The notes: generated from the letters alone by a model not told the origin. DNA of 64,000 nt from Symbiodinium natans (GCA_905221605.1 CAJNDS010000721.1:1-64000), one strand, 5' to 3'. Shown: positions 42,283 to 51,668, counted from the first letter of the stretch. Numbers and translations are program-made.

Positions 42283-42715
42283 CCATGGCTGCAAGCCGTG
42301 CCCTTGCGGCACCCTTTGGCTGCTCGACGCGGCCACCCTCGACCCCCGGTTTAGGGTTTAGGGTTTAGGGTTTGGGGTTTAGGGTTTAGGGTATGGGGTT
42401 TAGGGTTTAGGGTTTAGGGTTTAGGGTTTAGGGTCTGTCCACCCGAAGCATGCAAGCTGAAGGGACTCCGCGATCTGCGACCATGGGCCCTTACGCAAAC
42501 AGCCACCTGAAACTTCTGGTTGAAAGCCCTAAGGGCTTATATAGGGTTTAGGGTTTAGGGTTTAGGGTTTAGGGTTTAGGGTTTAGGGCATCACACTAAT
42601 GAATTCCATAGAAGGCTAGTGCAACTCGTACCCTAAGCCCCAACGTCGGGCTGCGTGCCAACAGACTGCTCCAAAAGGCCCAGGAATGCCCAGCCCTACT
42701 CTCAAAAAGCTTTAG
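42283..42715 (+). CDS. Candidate small three-exon gene with telomeric introns
   Basis: Exon 42283-42348 contains ATG in a good context (AAGCCATGGC) and reads MAASRALAAPFGCSTRPPST. Exon 42463-42518 (acceptor GCATGCAAGCTGAAG, donor GTTGAAAG) reads TPRSATMGPYANSHLKLL. Exon 42665-42715 (acceptor GCGTGCCAACAG) reads TAPKGPGMPSPTLKKL then TAG. Phases agree throughout; intron 1 (114 nt) opens as a GTTTAGGG array. About 56 residues, or more if the ATG is internal. The opposite strand of the first exon is also open (QPKGAARARLAAMAWDEDDT). Confidence 0.45.
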
Positions 42716-42896
42716 GGCTTAGGGCTTAGGGCTTAGGGTTTAGGGTTTAGGGTTTAGGGTTTAGGGATTAGGGCTTAGGGTTTAGGGTTTAGATCCACAA
42801 AAAGTCGACTCCCTTACAATGAGGACCCCCAATAATGGCACCCCCAACTTCGGAAGCCCACACAGTCCCTTGCCCTTCATGGCTTGGCTGCACCTG

Positions 42897-43062
42897 GGAG
42901 GCTACAAACAAAATGTTCAGCCGCCTTAAAACTAAGAAACCCAACAAGCCCAAAAAGGCTAAGGATCTAAAGTTACCTAGGAGGGTAGCTATAAATTAAA
43001 TTTTCAGCACCCTTACTAAGAAACCCAATAAGCCCAAAAAGGCTAAGGATCTAAAGTTACAG
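42897..43062 (+). repeat. Two tandem copies of element family B
   Basis: Copies at 42897-42976 and 42983-43062 share CCCAAAAAGGCTAAGGATCT and AAAGTTAC. The second ends TTACAG|TGAAGCACCACAAAG like the copy at 23.9 kb. Confidence 0.8.
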
Positions 43063-43135
43063 TGAAGCACCACAAAGATCGCGTCCGTGCGGCTGTAGGT
43101 GAGCTGAGGTTGGGGGCCGTCCGCGGTGTAGTCAC

Positions 43136-43176
43136 CTGCCGGGTCCGAGAGATTGCTGCCAAGAGGTTCATGGTAA
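43136..43176 (-). CDS. Candidate exon, unknown protein
   Basis: Minus strand, acceptor GGGGGCGCACAG, reads YHEPLGSNLSDPA and meets a GTGACT donor; unspliced, it stays open for another 25 codons. An overlapping ATG frame (MNLLAAISRTRQ) is an alternative. Confidence 0.3.
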
Positions 43177-43199
43177 CTGTGCGCCCCCAAACCTCTGGT

Positions 43200-44230
43200 A
43201 CGTAAGGACCCTAAACCCTAAACCCTAAGTCATTGTGCTCCCCACACCTTCAACCGTAAACCTTTAAACCCTAGTGGACACCACCCTAGAACCCTAAACC
43301 CCAAACCCTAACTAAACCCTAAACCCTAAACCTTAAACCCTAAGCCTCGAGCCCGAAACACCTTAAACCCGAAACTAAGTGGGGTGAGACGTCTACTCAC
43401 GATGTTCTTTTCAAGCAAGGTTCCTGGGCCCACCAGCCATAACCCCGACAACTCTCAAATCAAGGGGTATAGGAGGGGACCCCTAGACGGAACCCTTCAT
43501 CTTATTCCCCTATATAGCCCCTATATAACCTTGATCTATCCCTTCTATCGTCCCTAGATACCTAAGTAGCCCCCAGTAACCCCCAAAGATCCCTTCAGGG
43601 TCCTCCTTGAATCCCTTGACTCAACCCTAAACCCTAAACCCTATACCCTAAACCCTAAACCCTAAACCCTAAAACTTCAACGCTAAACCCTGAATCCTAA
43701 ACCTGAACCCCTTAAGGTCCCCTACAAGGGTCCCTCCTTGAGTCCCTGGATCAATTCGGCACCAAGCCTGCGTCCGCAGGCTGGGCAGTGGTATCCTCAC
43801 CTCATCAGCTCTTAGGGTTTAGGGTTAATAGTTTATAGGGTTGAGGGTTTAGGGTTAGGGTTTAGGGCTAGGGTTTAGGGTTGAAGTTTTACGGTTCAAG
43901 GTTTGGGGTTAAAGTTTTAGGATTAGGGGTTTAGGGACCTTAAACCCTAAACGCTGATCAAGGCCTGCGCAAATCCCCTAAAACCCTTCCCCGAACCACA
44001 AGCCCTAAGAACCCTAAACCCTCAAACCCCTGAAAACCCTAAACCCTAACCCCTAAACCCCTAAACCCCTAAACCCCTAAACCCCTAAACCCCTAAACCC
44101 CTAAACCCCTAAACCCCTAAACCCCTAAACCCCTAAACCCCTAAACTCCCCCAAACCCCGAAACCCCTACACCCCTAAACCCCTAAACCCCTAAAGCCCT
44201 AAACCCCTAAACTCTCAGAGCCCAGTCTGC
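43200..44230. other. Array-rich stretch, no supported gene
   Basis: Arrays and decayed units; CCCTATATA-type sequence at 43500-43560; a short possible plus-strand exon near 43771-43794 (CVRRLGS, donor GTATCC). An 8-mer CCCCTAAA array fills 44042-44216. Confidence 0.5.
44042..44216 (+). repeat. Array of 8-mer CCCCTAAA
   Basis: About 20 copies of an octamer, one C longer than the telomere unit, fairly homogeneous. Confidence 0.92.
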
Positions 44231-44235
44231 TGCAG

Positions 44236-44296
44236 GAGATCTTGTGACGGGTTGTCCCGAGATGTTCTGCTGCCGTTCTGTCACGAGAACAGGGGG
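44236..44296 (+). CDS. Candidate exon, unknown protein
   Basis: Acceptor CCCAGTCTGCTGCAG, reads DLVTGCPEMFCCRSVTRTG, donor GTCTAGAG. Follows the 8-mer array. Confidence 0.35.
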
Positions 44297-44722
44297 GTCT
44301 AGAGTCTGGGGTTTGAGACGCCTTTTTGGGGCAAAAGAACCCTAAGACTCAAACACCCAAACTCCCGAAACCTCCCGAAACCCAGGACTGTAAACCCTAA
44401 ACCCTAAACCCAGAACTTTAAACCCTAAACTGTGAAGCTTCTGGTCTGAGTCTTCAAAACCCCTAGCACCCCGAAAGCCCCGAACCCCTGTAGCACCCCG
44501 AAAACGCCGAAGCCCCAGAGCCCACAAACCCTAAATCCCAAGCTAGAAGACCTCACACAAAAACCGGCAAACCCTGACTCCTAAACTCCACAATGGCCTC
44601 AAATCGCCTAAACCCTACACCCTAAACCCTAAAACCCTGAAACCCTAAACCCAAACCTTAAACCTCAAACTCCCCCAAAAAGACCTCAATGTTTCATTAA
44701 AGTGAGGTGCCGCCTGCCCCAG

Positions 44723-44784
44723 TGCGCGAAGGCAATGCCGCCTCGAAGGCCTTTTGGCGGAGTTCGCGCTCGGGGCTTCTTTGG
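44723..44784 (+). CDS. Candidate exon, frame ambiguous
   Basis: Acceptor CGCCTGCCCCAG, donor GTTTAGGG. All three frames are open; examples are ARRQCRLEGLLAEFALGASL and REGNAASKAFWRSSRSGLLW. Cited mainly because the splice-site layout matches the other exons. Confidence 0.3.
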
Positions 44785-45039
44785 GTTTAGGGTTTAGGGC
44801 TATTAAGGTTTAGGGTTAAGGGTTAAAGGTTTAGGGTTCAGGGTTCAGGGTTCAGGGTTTAGGGTTTAGGGTTTAGGGTCTACGCTCCCGAATCGAACTC
44901 TTGCGATTTCTTGGGGTGGCCAGGCCTCTTTTGCTTTAGGCTTCCGGGCTTCTAGCAGCTGTCTAGGGGTTCTACCTTGGACCCTTAAGGTTGTACCCTT
45001 GGGTTTTAGGGTCCTTTGTTAAGGATCCCTAACGGATTA

Positions 45040-45118
45040 TAAGGGCCATATTAGGAGTATATTAAGGGGAACCTTTAGGGGTACAACCTTAGGGCTACGA
45101 GTCTTAATCCCTTGAAGC
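45040..45118 (+). repeat. Dispersed repeat family G, intact copy
   Basis: CCATATTAGGAGTATATTAA, GGGGAACCTTTAGGGGTACA and ACCTTAGGGCTACGAGTCTT are contiguous here. This is the empty-site comparator for the interrupted copy at 35318-35460. Confidence 0.8.
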
Positions 45119-45879
45119 TGTGTCCCGGGTTGCCCCCAGCAACCCTAAACCCTGAACCCTCTTGGTAGCCCAGTAGCCATATCATAATAAGGGCACCCTT
45201 TTTGGGGTTGGTTTCCTTATAAGGGAACCCAGAAACAAAAAAGGGTAAAGCGTACTTGGTAGCCCCGAACCCTTTAAGGAATCCTCACCCTCAAACCCTA
45301 ATTCTAAATCCATTGTTGTTTGATAGGGCTCTTAAGGAATCTTCGCGCTAAGCCCTAGACCATTTTTGCACAATAGGGTTTTTGAGGAGTCCTCACCCCT
45401 AAACTCTAAACCCCAAACTTGTTGTTTAATAGGCGTTGTGAGGGACACCTGGCTACTAAAGAAAGGAAAAGCGAACTAACTCCTGAGCTTCCTTTCTCAT
45501 GGGCTGAAGAGATCACAAGAGCCTTACCCTGAACCCTATACCCTGAACCCTAAATCGAAACCCTTAACCCGAAACCCTAAACCCGAAACCCTTTGCATGT
45601 GGGGGTCTCGGGCTTAGGTGTTTGGGGTTTAGGGTTGAGCCTTATCCCTAAACCCTAGCCCTAAACCCTATACCGCCAGACAAAAACCCTAACATAAGAA
45701 TCTTTAGGGCCTTGGGGGAGGCGTAGTTTAGGGTTTCGGCGTTTGAGGTTGGCTTCTTAGCGGTCCCGCATAAGTGCTGTTTAGGGTGCAGCTGAGACTT
45801 CGGGGTTTAGGGTAGGAGGAAATGCAGGAAATGCGACCATGTCCTGACGGAGATGACATTAAAGCATGCACGCGAAAGA

Positions 45880-46241
45880 TCATTGTCTTCCGCAAAGTCG
45901 CCAACTCCAGCTGGTACCAAGATTTAGAAGCCGCAGCCAATGAGATACAACACGGAAGCGAGCGTTGAAGAAAACATCCTCGCACACAACCAGGAGCAGG
46001 CGGCATTGGAGCAGCGAGTCTGCTCTGTGTTTGGGGGAGGCCCTCATCCTAGCTTGAAGGTCCCGCCAATGGCGTGGGATGAACCCAAAGGCCACCCCAA
46101 GTGAGTCTCCAGAAAGACGACCTCACACCTTCAAGCGTCGCAAAAAATCGGATTTGGTCCGGCTTCTGAAAAGCAGATTCCTAACTGCGCGCTCTTCCAA
46201 CCACTGAACAATTGCTCCATTGCATAGGACGACTCGTTCGG
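45880..46241 (-). CDS. Candidate two-exon gene, 3' end, unknown protein
   Basis: Exon 46129-46241 (acceptor AAATCCCGAAG) stays open for 37 codons, ERVVLCNGAIVQWLEERAVR then NLLFRSRTKSDFLRRLK, ending at GTGTGAGG. The segment 45880-46052 (acceptor GCGGGACCTTCAAG) is open for 56 codons, RMRASPKHRADSLLQCRLLL and VSHWLRLLNLGTSWSWRLCG, to a TGA. Joining both in these frames does not keep phase; either the first uses a shorter exon (46129-46165, KPDQIRFFATLE) or the last ends early. The region has no telomere array, and both frames are long for this window. Confidence 0.4.
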
Positions 46242-46645
46242 CTTCGGGATTTAGGGGCTTAGGGGTTGGGGGATGAGTGAGGCTTGGGGTTTAGGGGTTG
46301 GTGGTTTGTGCTGTGTCCCTCAACGGCCCCCGAAAGCCAAACCACCGAACCTTTCGAAGGCCCGAAGTCTCAGGGTTTATGAACAACCTTAGAGTTTAGG
46401 GTTTAGGGTTTAGGGCTTAGGGTTCAGGGTTTAGGGTGCGAAGGGTTGAACGTTCAAGTAGGTCCCATAAACCCTAAGCTCCCCTCCAATCCCTGCACCA
46501 CAGAAGGCATAAACCCTACAAACCCTAAACCACACAAAACCCAAAAGCCTCAACCACCATCTTCAAAAACATCAACTAACCCTAAACCCTAAACCCTAAA
46601 CGCTAAACCCTAAACCCTAAAGCCTAAACCCTGAACCCTTCCAAG

Positions 46646-46925
46646 GCTGGCCACCGGAACCCGGCTGGAGTTCCCGGACCTTGCTTTCAAAACTCTGGGG
46701 GTGTAGGGGATTTGGAGCTTAGGGCTTAGGTATAGGGTTTAGGGTTCAGGGTTTCGGGTTTAGCCAGGGTCTAGGGTTTAGGGTTTAGGGAACTCTAAAA
46801 CCGTAAGCCCTGAACAAGCCACGAAACCCCTGTATGAACTCTCCGCCGCAAAGGCATCCCGCGCTGAGCTTGAAAGCTTCAAGCGCTTGAAGGGAGCCCT
46901 AACCCTAAACCCCAAACCCTGCTAA
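46646..46925 (+). CDS. Candidate two-exon gene, 3' end, unknown protein
   Basis: Exon 46646-46700 (acceptor TGAACCCTTCCAAG, donor GTGTAGGG) is open in two frames: LATGTRLEFPDLAFKTLG, and AGHRNPAGVPGPCFQNSG, which fits the next exon's phase. Exon 46819-46925 (acceptor AAGCCCTGAACAAG) reads TKPLYELSAAKASRAELESF KRLKGALTL and runs into a CCCTAAACCC array, stopping at TAA. Confidence 0.45.
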
Positions 46926-47057
46926 ACCCTAAACCCGAAACCCTATACTGGTGGGAACGGGAAGCCCAAACTCCTGACAGCGGAACGAGCGTGAGTTGCA
47001 AGACAATGAATGCTGCATACCCGAACTAAACGCTAAAAAAACTCTAAGCCCTATAAA

Positions 47058-47172
47058 CTAGACCCAAGCGTAACCTAGGAATAAAAAGGGTGACGCCCTC
47101 TTTGGTTTTAAGGGGGTGATAAGTTAACCTAAACCCTTAAAAAAGGGAATACGGGCCTACTCTAGGTCCTAG
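47058..47172 (+). repeat. Inverted-repeat element, family D
   Basis: CTAGACCCAAGCGTAACCTA at the left pairs with TACTCTAGGTCCTAG at the right. A sibling copy is at 55266-55369, and fragments occur near 15225, 50110 and 56600. Confidence 0.7.
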
Positions 47173-47507
47173 ACTCTAAACCCTGTAAATCTTCTGAACG
47201 CAAAAACCTTTCCAAGCCCTCTACACCCTCTAAACCCCGAAACCCTCACAGGGTTCAGGGTTCAGGGTTCAGGGCTTAGGGGCAGGGTTTAGGTTCAGGG
47301 TTCAGGGTTTAGAATCTAGGGTTCAGGGTTTAGGGTCTAGGTTTAGAATTTGGGGTTCAGGGTTAGGGTTTAGGGTTTCGGGTTTACGGCCCAGGGATCG
47401 AATCCCAAGTTGAGCGCGAAACCCTAAACTCTAAACCCTAAACCCTAAACTCTAAACCCTAAACCCTGAACCCTAAACGCTAAACCCTAAACCCTAAACC
47501 CGCCAAG

Positions 47508-47573
47508 TTGCACTACCGAGTTCGACACAGACGAAGAATCCTCACCAGCATCCCAAAGATAATGGACCTCCAG
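47508..47573 (+). CDS. Candidate exon, unknown protein
   Basis: After CCCTAAACCCGCCAAG one frame reads LHYRVRHRRRILTSIPKIMD LQ to a GTGTAGTT donor; another reads CTTEFDTDEESSPASQR to TAA. Both are plausible, so the frame is not decided. Confidence 0.35.
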
Positions 47574-47704
47574 GTGTAGTTTTGTAGTTTCGTAGGGTTT
47601 GGGGTCTGGGGTTTAGGGTTTAGGGTTTAGGGTTTAGGGTTTAGGGTTTAGGGTTTAGGGAGACAATGGACTTCCAAGTTTAGTTTCTAGGTTGGGGTTC
47701 CCCC

Positions 47705-47785
47705 TCATACTAACAGTCCTTAATCGGGATTACAGTACCCCCTATCATAATCCCTTTTAAGGACTGTTAGTATGAGGAGGAACAT
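47705..47785 (+). repeat. Inverted-repeat element, family C
   Basis: CATACTAACAGTCCTTAAT pairs with TTAAGGACTGTTAGTATG; GGGATTA/TAATCCC lie inside. Further copies at 53809-53890, 55564-55614 (partial) and 55668-55750. Confidence 0.85.
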
Positions 47786-48061
47786 CCCGATTCTTAGGGG
47801 CTAAGGTTTCAGGTTTAGGGTTTCGGTTTTAGGGCTAGAAAGCCGCAACCCTAAACACAAACATAGGGTGAACGGTTAGGAGGGGTCTCGGGTCTTAGGG
47901 TTTCGGTGAGGGTTCTGGATTTGTGGGTTTTAGGGCTTGGGGTTTGAGGATTTTGGTCTTAGGGTAGTTGCATGGTCCATGAAGATGGTATATTGGGGTT
48001 TGAGGGGTCCACGGTATCATATTGGGGTTTAGGACTTAGGCTTACTTTGAGTAGAGCCGAG

Positions 48062-48224
48062 GCGACAAAAACTGAAGCGCGGCCAGACAACAAGTACTAA
48101 CACATGGGTAGTTCTCTCCTTTTGGAGTCCTTCTTGCAAGGATGCCGTACTATGTATGACCGCGAATCGCAGTTCGCCCGTTTCCCCCCCCACCCCATCC
48201 TCAACCCTAAACCCTAAAGCCTAA
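48062..48224 (+). CDS. Candidate terminal exon, unknown protein
   Basis: Fifty-three codons remain open from acceptor GAGTAGAGCCGAG to a TAA in a telomere-derived CCTAAA. Parts: RQKLKRGQTTSTNTWVVLSF, WSPSCKDAVLCMTANRSSPV, SPPTPSSTLNPKA. A perfect-looking branch motif TACTAAC and a T-rich acceptor inside offer an alternative 30-nt intron in the same phase. Basic start, Ser/Pro-rich end. Confidence 0.45.
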
Positions 48225-48277
48225 ACCCTCAACCCGCAACCCTCAACCCTAAACCCTGAACTTTTCAAACACCACAG

Positions 48278-48724
48278 CTGGGGTGGCAGAGCTTGAGGGG
48301 GGATCCGGCGCTCTGCTCACGACCCAAACTTGGACAACCACCCCTACTGGGAGGTTCATGGTACTTATTAAAAAAAAAAACATAACTGTACTTAAAGGGT
48401 TTAGGGTTTAGGGTTTAGGGTTTAGGAGAACGGTACTTATAGCCCACTTACAAGCCCCTTAAGTGCACTAAGATGGTTATAAGTACAGTTATGAGTACAG
48501 TTACAATTGGTTAATAAGTACCATGAACCTCCATGTACCTTGTGTCAGATAAGGAAGGCGCGTGTTGCCCAGATTGTACAGCAAAGTGTGACATAAACGA
48601 ATGGCATATTGAGGTTGCATTGTTAGAAATTGTTCATAACATTCTCTCTATTCACCACACAAAAAAATGGTACAGCGTTTTTGGTGCCACCTGCACGCAC
48701 CAAAACATGGCTCTTTTTAAATAA
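48278..48724 (+). CDS. Candidate two-exon gene whose intron is a family E element
   Basis: Exon 48278-48353 (acceptor TCAAACACCACAG) reads LGWQSLRGDPALCSRPKLGQ PPLLG and ends GGAG|GTTCATGG, the left end of the inverted-repeat element. Exon 48549-48724 begins just beyond its right end (acceptor CCTTGTGTCAG) and continues in phase with KEGACCPDCTAKCDINEWHI, EVALLEIVHNILSIHHTKKW and on to TAA (59 residues). Four cysteines in CCPDCTAKC could bind metal. No family recognised. The last exon is more AT-rich than its neighbours. Confidence 0.5.
48344..48539 (+). repeat. Family E inverted-repeat element carrying a TTTAGGG array
   Basis: GGAGGTTCATGGTACTTATT at the left matches AATAAGTACCATGAACCTCC at the right. 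A TTTAGGG array (48396-48425) interrupts the element near its left arm; the copy at 35761-35870 has none. Confidence 0.85.
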
Positions 48725-48888
48725 ACGGAATGACTGAACAATCATCTGAATTGTCAAACACAATCATACTTAACCTCTTGATCAACCATTTATACTCAAG
48801 CCTGAACAACAACCCCCCAAGTGGGGGTGTCAAGTTTAGGGTTTAGGGTTTAGGGTTTAGGGTTTAGGGTTTAGGGTTTAGGGTTTAG

Positions 48889-48996
48889 GGTCTTGCTACG
48901 GGCCATGCCCTGACACTGGCGGCAAAGCTCAAAACTAAAGCTGGCAAGCCAGTTCATCTCATAACCGGTTTCAAGGCAAATTGTCTGAGCGTGTAA
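48889..48996 (+). CDS. Candidate terminal exon using a telomeric acceptor
   Basis: Directly after GGGTTTAG the frame reads GLATGHALTLAAKLKTKAGK PVHLITGFKANCLSV then TAA, 35 residues. The TTTAGGG array upstream (48836-48890) would be the intron's end. Lys/Ala/Leu-rich. Confidence 0.45.
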   Translation, partial: GLATGHALTLAAKLKTKAGKPVHLITGFKANCLSV

Positions 48997-49054
48997 CATA
49001 ACCATCGCAATGCCTAAACACTAAGCCCTAAACTCTAAACTCTAGACCCGACAC

Positions 49055-49091
49055 CCAAAAAACGTAGAAAAAGAACTTCGGCCGCCAGTCT
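49055..49091 (-). CDS. Candidate exon, unknown protein
   Basis: Minus strand, acceptor GTACCCTTTGCCACAG, reads RLAAEVLFLRFL, donor GTGTCGGG. Confidence 0.3.
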
Positions 49092-49377
49092 CTGTGGCAA
49101 AGGGTACTTTGGAGGGTCGTGGTGGCAGACCCTAAACCCTAAAGCCTAAAACCTAAACCCTAAACCTGCAGCCCCCGACCCAACCGAACGCCGCGAAACC
49201 CTAAATATCTGACACTCCGAATCCGAATTCACCCTCAGCCCAAAACCTGAAGCCTAGAAGGGCTTAGGTTTAAGGTTTAGGGTTTAGGGGTTAGGGGTTT
49301 AGGGTTTAAGGGTTTAGGGTTTAGGGTTTAAGGTTTAGGGTTCAGGGTTTAGGGGTTTAGGGGTTTAGGGGTTGCAG

Positions 49378-49536
49378 ACCTTCATCCGAATCCCCAACGT
49401 CCAGGTCTCTTTATGCCTTTGTGCAACACAACAAGCTCGACGGCCCTGGTTTGCTCAGCGCCTTACGCACTTGAACTTGGGATCGTGCTATGTGGACACG
49501 AGAACTAAGGACATACAGTGTACCCCTAAACCCTAA
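49378..49536 (+). CDS. Candidate terminal exon, unknown protein
   Basis: After GGGGTTGCAG the frame is open for 52 codons: TFIRIPNVQVSLCLCATQQA, RRPWFAQRLTHLNLGSCYVD, TRTKDIQCTPKP, then a TAA in the CCCTAAA array. One of the longest open segments bounded by arrays on both sides. Confidence 0.5.
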   Translation, partial: TFIRIPNVQVSLCLCATQQARRPWFAQRLTHLNLGSCYVDTRTKDIQCTPKP

Positions 49537-49657
49537 ACCCTAAACCCTAAACCCTGAACCCTAATCCCTAAACCCTAAACCCTAACCCCTAAACCCTAAA
49601 CCCTAAACCCCAAGGGAATATCTGGGTTTAGGGTTTGGATTCCCTTCTGGGTCGAAG

Positions 49658-49705
49658 TGGCATACGGATACATGGATCCTTCGGGCAGACTTCCAAGTCT
49701 TGCTG
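49658..49705 (+). CDS. Candidate exon, unknown protein
   Basis: Acceptor GGATTCCCTTCTGGGTCGAAG, reads WHTDTWILRADFQVLL, canonical donor GTAAAT, phase 0 both ends. A possible short last exon (SALTCKP, 49813-49836) follows in phase. Confidence 0.4.
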
Positions 49706-49910
49706 GTAAATCGCCATATATGGGTTTAGGGTTTAGCAAGGAATTTCTAGGTAGAAGGTGAACAAACGGTCGACGGTTCAGGGTTAAGGGTTAAGGGTTT
49801 GAGACGCAAGAGTGCCCTCACCTGTAAACCCTAAACCCTAAACCCTACACCCTAAACCCTAAACCCGAAACCCTAAACCCTAAACCCTAAACCCTAAACC
49901 CCAGAACAAG

Positions 49911-49968
49911 CTGTGAACCCCTTCGGCCTTCGTGGAGACAACAGGTTGTGGCGCTGGCCAAATGAGCG
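49911..49968 (+). CDS. Candidate exon, strand ambiguous
   Basis: Plus strand: CCCCAGAACAAG, then VNPFGLRGDNRLWRWPNE, donor GTAGCG. The minus strand across the same spacer is also open (AVALFATAHLASATTCCLHE) with acceptor TTCGGTCCAATCGCAG. Confidence 0.3.
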
Positions 49969-50371
49969 GTAGCGAAGAGTGCGACTGCGACTGCGATTGG
50001 ACCGAAGAGATGTCCTGTCGGGTTTAGGGTTTAGGGTTTAGGGTTTAGGGTTTAGGGTTTAGGGTTTAGGGTTTAGGGTTAAGGTTTAAGGTTTAAGGTT
50101 TAGGGTCACTAGAACCCAGAGTAGGCCCTTATTTCCCCCTTTTCTTCGGGTTTAGGCCCCTCATAAAGGGCGCCCTGGTCATTCCGAGGTTCCTATAGAA
50201 CTACACAAGTGTTTAGGGCTCATGGCAGCGCAGTCATATTGACATAAGGGCACCCTTTCTGGGATTGGTTTCTTGAAAAGGGAACCTTGAAGCAAAAAAC
50301 AGGAAGGGTACCACTGGGCTGCCAAGCTTATGAGGTTTAGGCTTCAGGGTTTGGGGCCTAGGGATTTCCAG

Positions 50372-50546
50372 CGGATGGCTGGATGCATGTTTCCTCGGGC
50401 CGCGCTGAAAAGGACAGCTCTGCTAGACTCCTCACTCGAATCCGAATGCCTAGGTTCTCGGGCTGCTGAAGTACTGCATGCGCATGGGTTAGGTAGACAG
50501 ATGGCACGGGGCTTTCCTGAGCACGCCCGGCTCAAGAGGACAAGAG
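50372..50546 (+). CDS. Candidate exon or small gene with ATG
   Basis: Acceptor AGGGATTTCCAG; ATG at 50375 opens MAGCMFPRAALKRTALLDSS LESECLGSRAAEVLHA, continuing to KRTR and a GTGCCAG donor. Unspliced, the frame runs on into the (AAAACCC)n array as TQNPKPK repeats. Basic, Ala/Arg/Leu-rich. Confidence 0.4.
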
Positions 50547-50558
50547 GTGCCAGTGCCA

Positions 50559-50714
50559 AAACCCAAAACCCAAAACCCAAAACCCAAAACCCAAAACCCA
50601 AAACCCAAAACCCAAAACCCAAAACCCAAAACCCAAAACCCAAAACCCAAAACCCAAAACCCAAAACCCAAAACCCAAAACCCAAAACCCAAACCCAAAA
50701 CCCAAAACCCAAAA
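50559..50714 (+). repeat. Array of AAAACCC (TTTTGGG) heptamers
   Basis: About 22 copies of a variant with T changed to A, highly homogeneous, followed by normal CCCTAAA units. Long frames here (GFGFWVL or NPKPKTQ repeats) are repeat-encoded. Confidence 0.97.
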
Positions 50715-51036
50715 CCTAACACCCTAAACCCTAAACCCTAAACCCTAAACCCTAAACCCTAAACCCTAAACCTTAAACCCCAAGCCAGCCTAAGCCCCAA
50801 GGTCCAAAGCCAAAAAAAAACCCCCAGTCCTCGGAGCTATCTTCAGTGGCCTGGGCGTTTGGTGCGTAGAGTTTAGGGTTTAGGGTTTAGGGTTTAGGGT
50901 TTAGGGTTTAGGGTGGGTTTAGGGTGGTTGAGGGTTGAGGGTTGAGGGTTTAGGGTTTAGGGTTGAGGGCATAGGGCTTCGGAGGGCTGTAGGGTTCAGG
51001 GTTTAGGGTTTAGGGCTAGGGACGCGAATTTTGAAG

Positions 51037-51097
51037 AGATTGGAAAGTGTTGAGCCGAGGACACTGGCTAAGTCCGAAGGCGCTCATGGGTGCGCCG
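51037..51097 (+). CDS. Candidate exon, unknown protein
   Basis: Acceptor CGCGAATTTTGAAG, reads RLESVEPRTLAKSEGAHGCA, donor GTTTAGGG. Phase 0 in, 1 out. Confidence 0.45.
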
Positions 51098-51270
51098 GTT
51101 TAGGGCTTACTGAGTTAGTTTTAGGGCTTAGGAAGTCTTATGATTCGAGGTTTGGGGTGTACATCCTGCAGCCCTACAGCCCCGAACCCTAAAGCCTCGA
51201 GCAGAGAATCCATGACCCACATGGTTTGCATTGCTTCGAGTTCTCTGAATCATAGGGGTCCCTTACCCAG

Positions 51271-51381
51271 GAGTTGGAGGCTGCGAAGGCTGTGTCCCAC
51301 CTGGAACGTCGACATGCTTTCGGTATTGTGTTCTGTCTTTTTCTGCTCTTTTAAGGGGATGAAGGGGGGGGGGGTCTCTAA
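51271..51381 (+). CDS. Candidate two-exon 3' end, unknown protein
   Basis: Exon 51271-51322 (acceptor GTCCCTTACCCAG, donor GTATTG) reads ELEAAKAVSHLERRHAF, probably helical. Exon 51356-51381 (acceptor TTCTGCTCTTTTAAG) gives DEGGGGL and TAA in phase. The intron would be only 33 nt, shorter than usual. Confidence 0.35.
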
Positions 51382-51462
51382 GCTTGGGGTACCAGATTGT
51401 AAACTTGTACGGTGGACCCTCTAACCCTTAACCCTCTAACCCTAAACCCTAAACCCCGAACC

Positions 51463-51666
51463 CTGAACCCTAAACCATAAACCCTAGCCCTAAACCCTAA
51501 ACCCTAAACCCTAAACCCTAAACCCTAAACCCTAAACCCTAAACCCTAAACCCTAAACCCTAAACCCTAAACCCTAAACCCTAAACCCTAAACCCTAAAC
51601 CCTAAACCCTAAACCCTAAACCCTAAACCCTAAACCCTAAACCCTAAACCCTAAACCCTAAACCCT
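51463..51666 (+). repeat. Long CCCTAAA array
   Basis: About 27 near-perfect heptamers; its right end is the GTAGGGTTTAGGG donor of the minus-strand exon 51669-51719. Confidence 0.95.
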
Positions 51667-51668
51667 AC

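Noticed and set aside
50344-50741. Long frames of GFGFWVL and NPKPKTQ repeats on both strands
   Set aside because: Encoded by the AAAACCC array; open in several frames because the unit length is 7 and it lacks stops.
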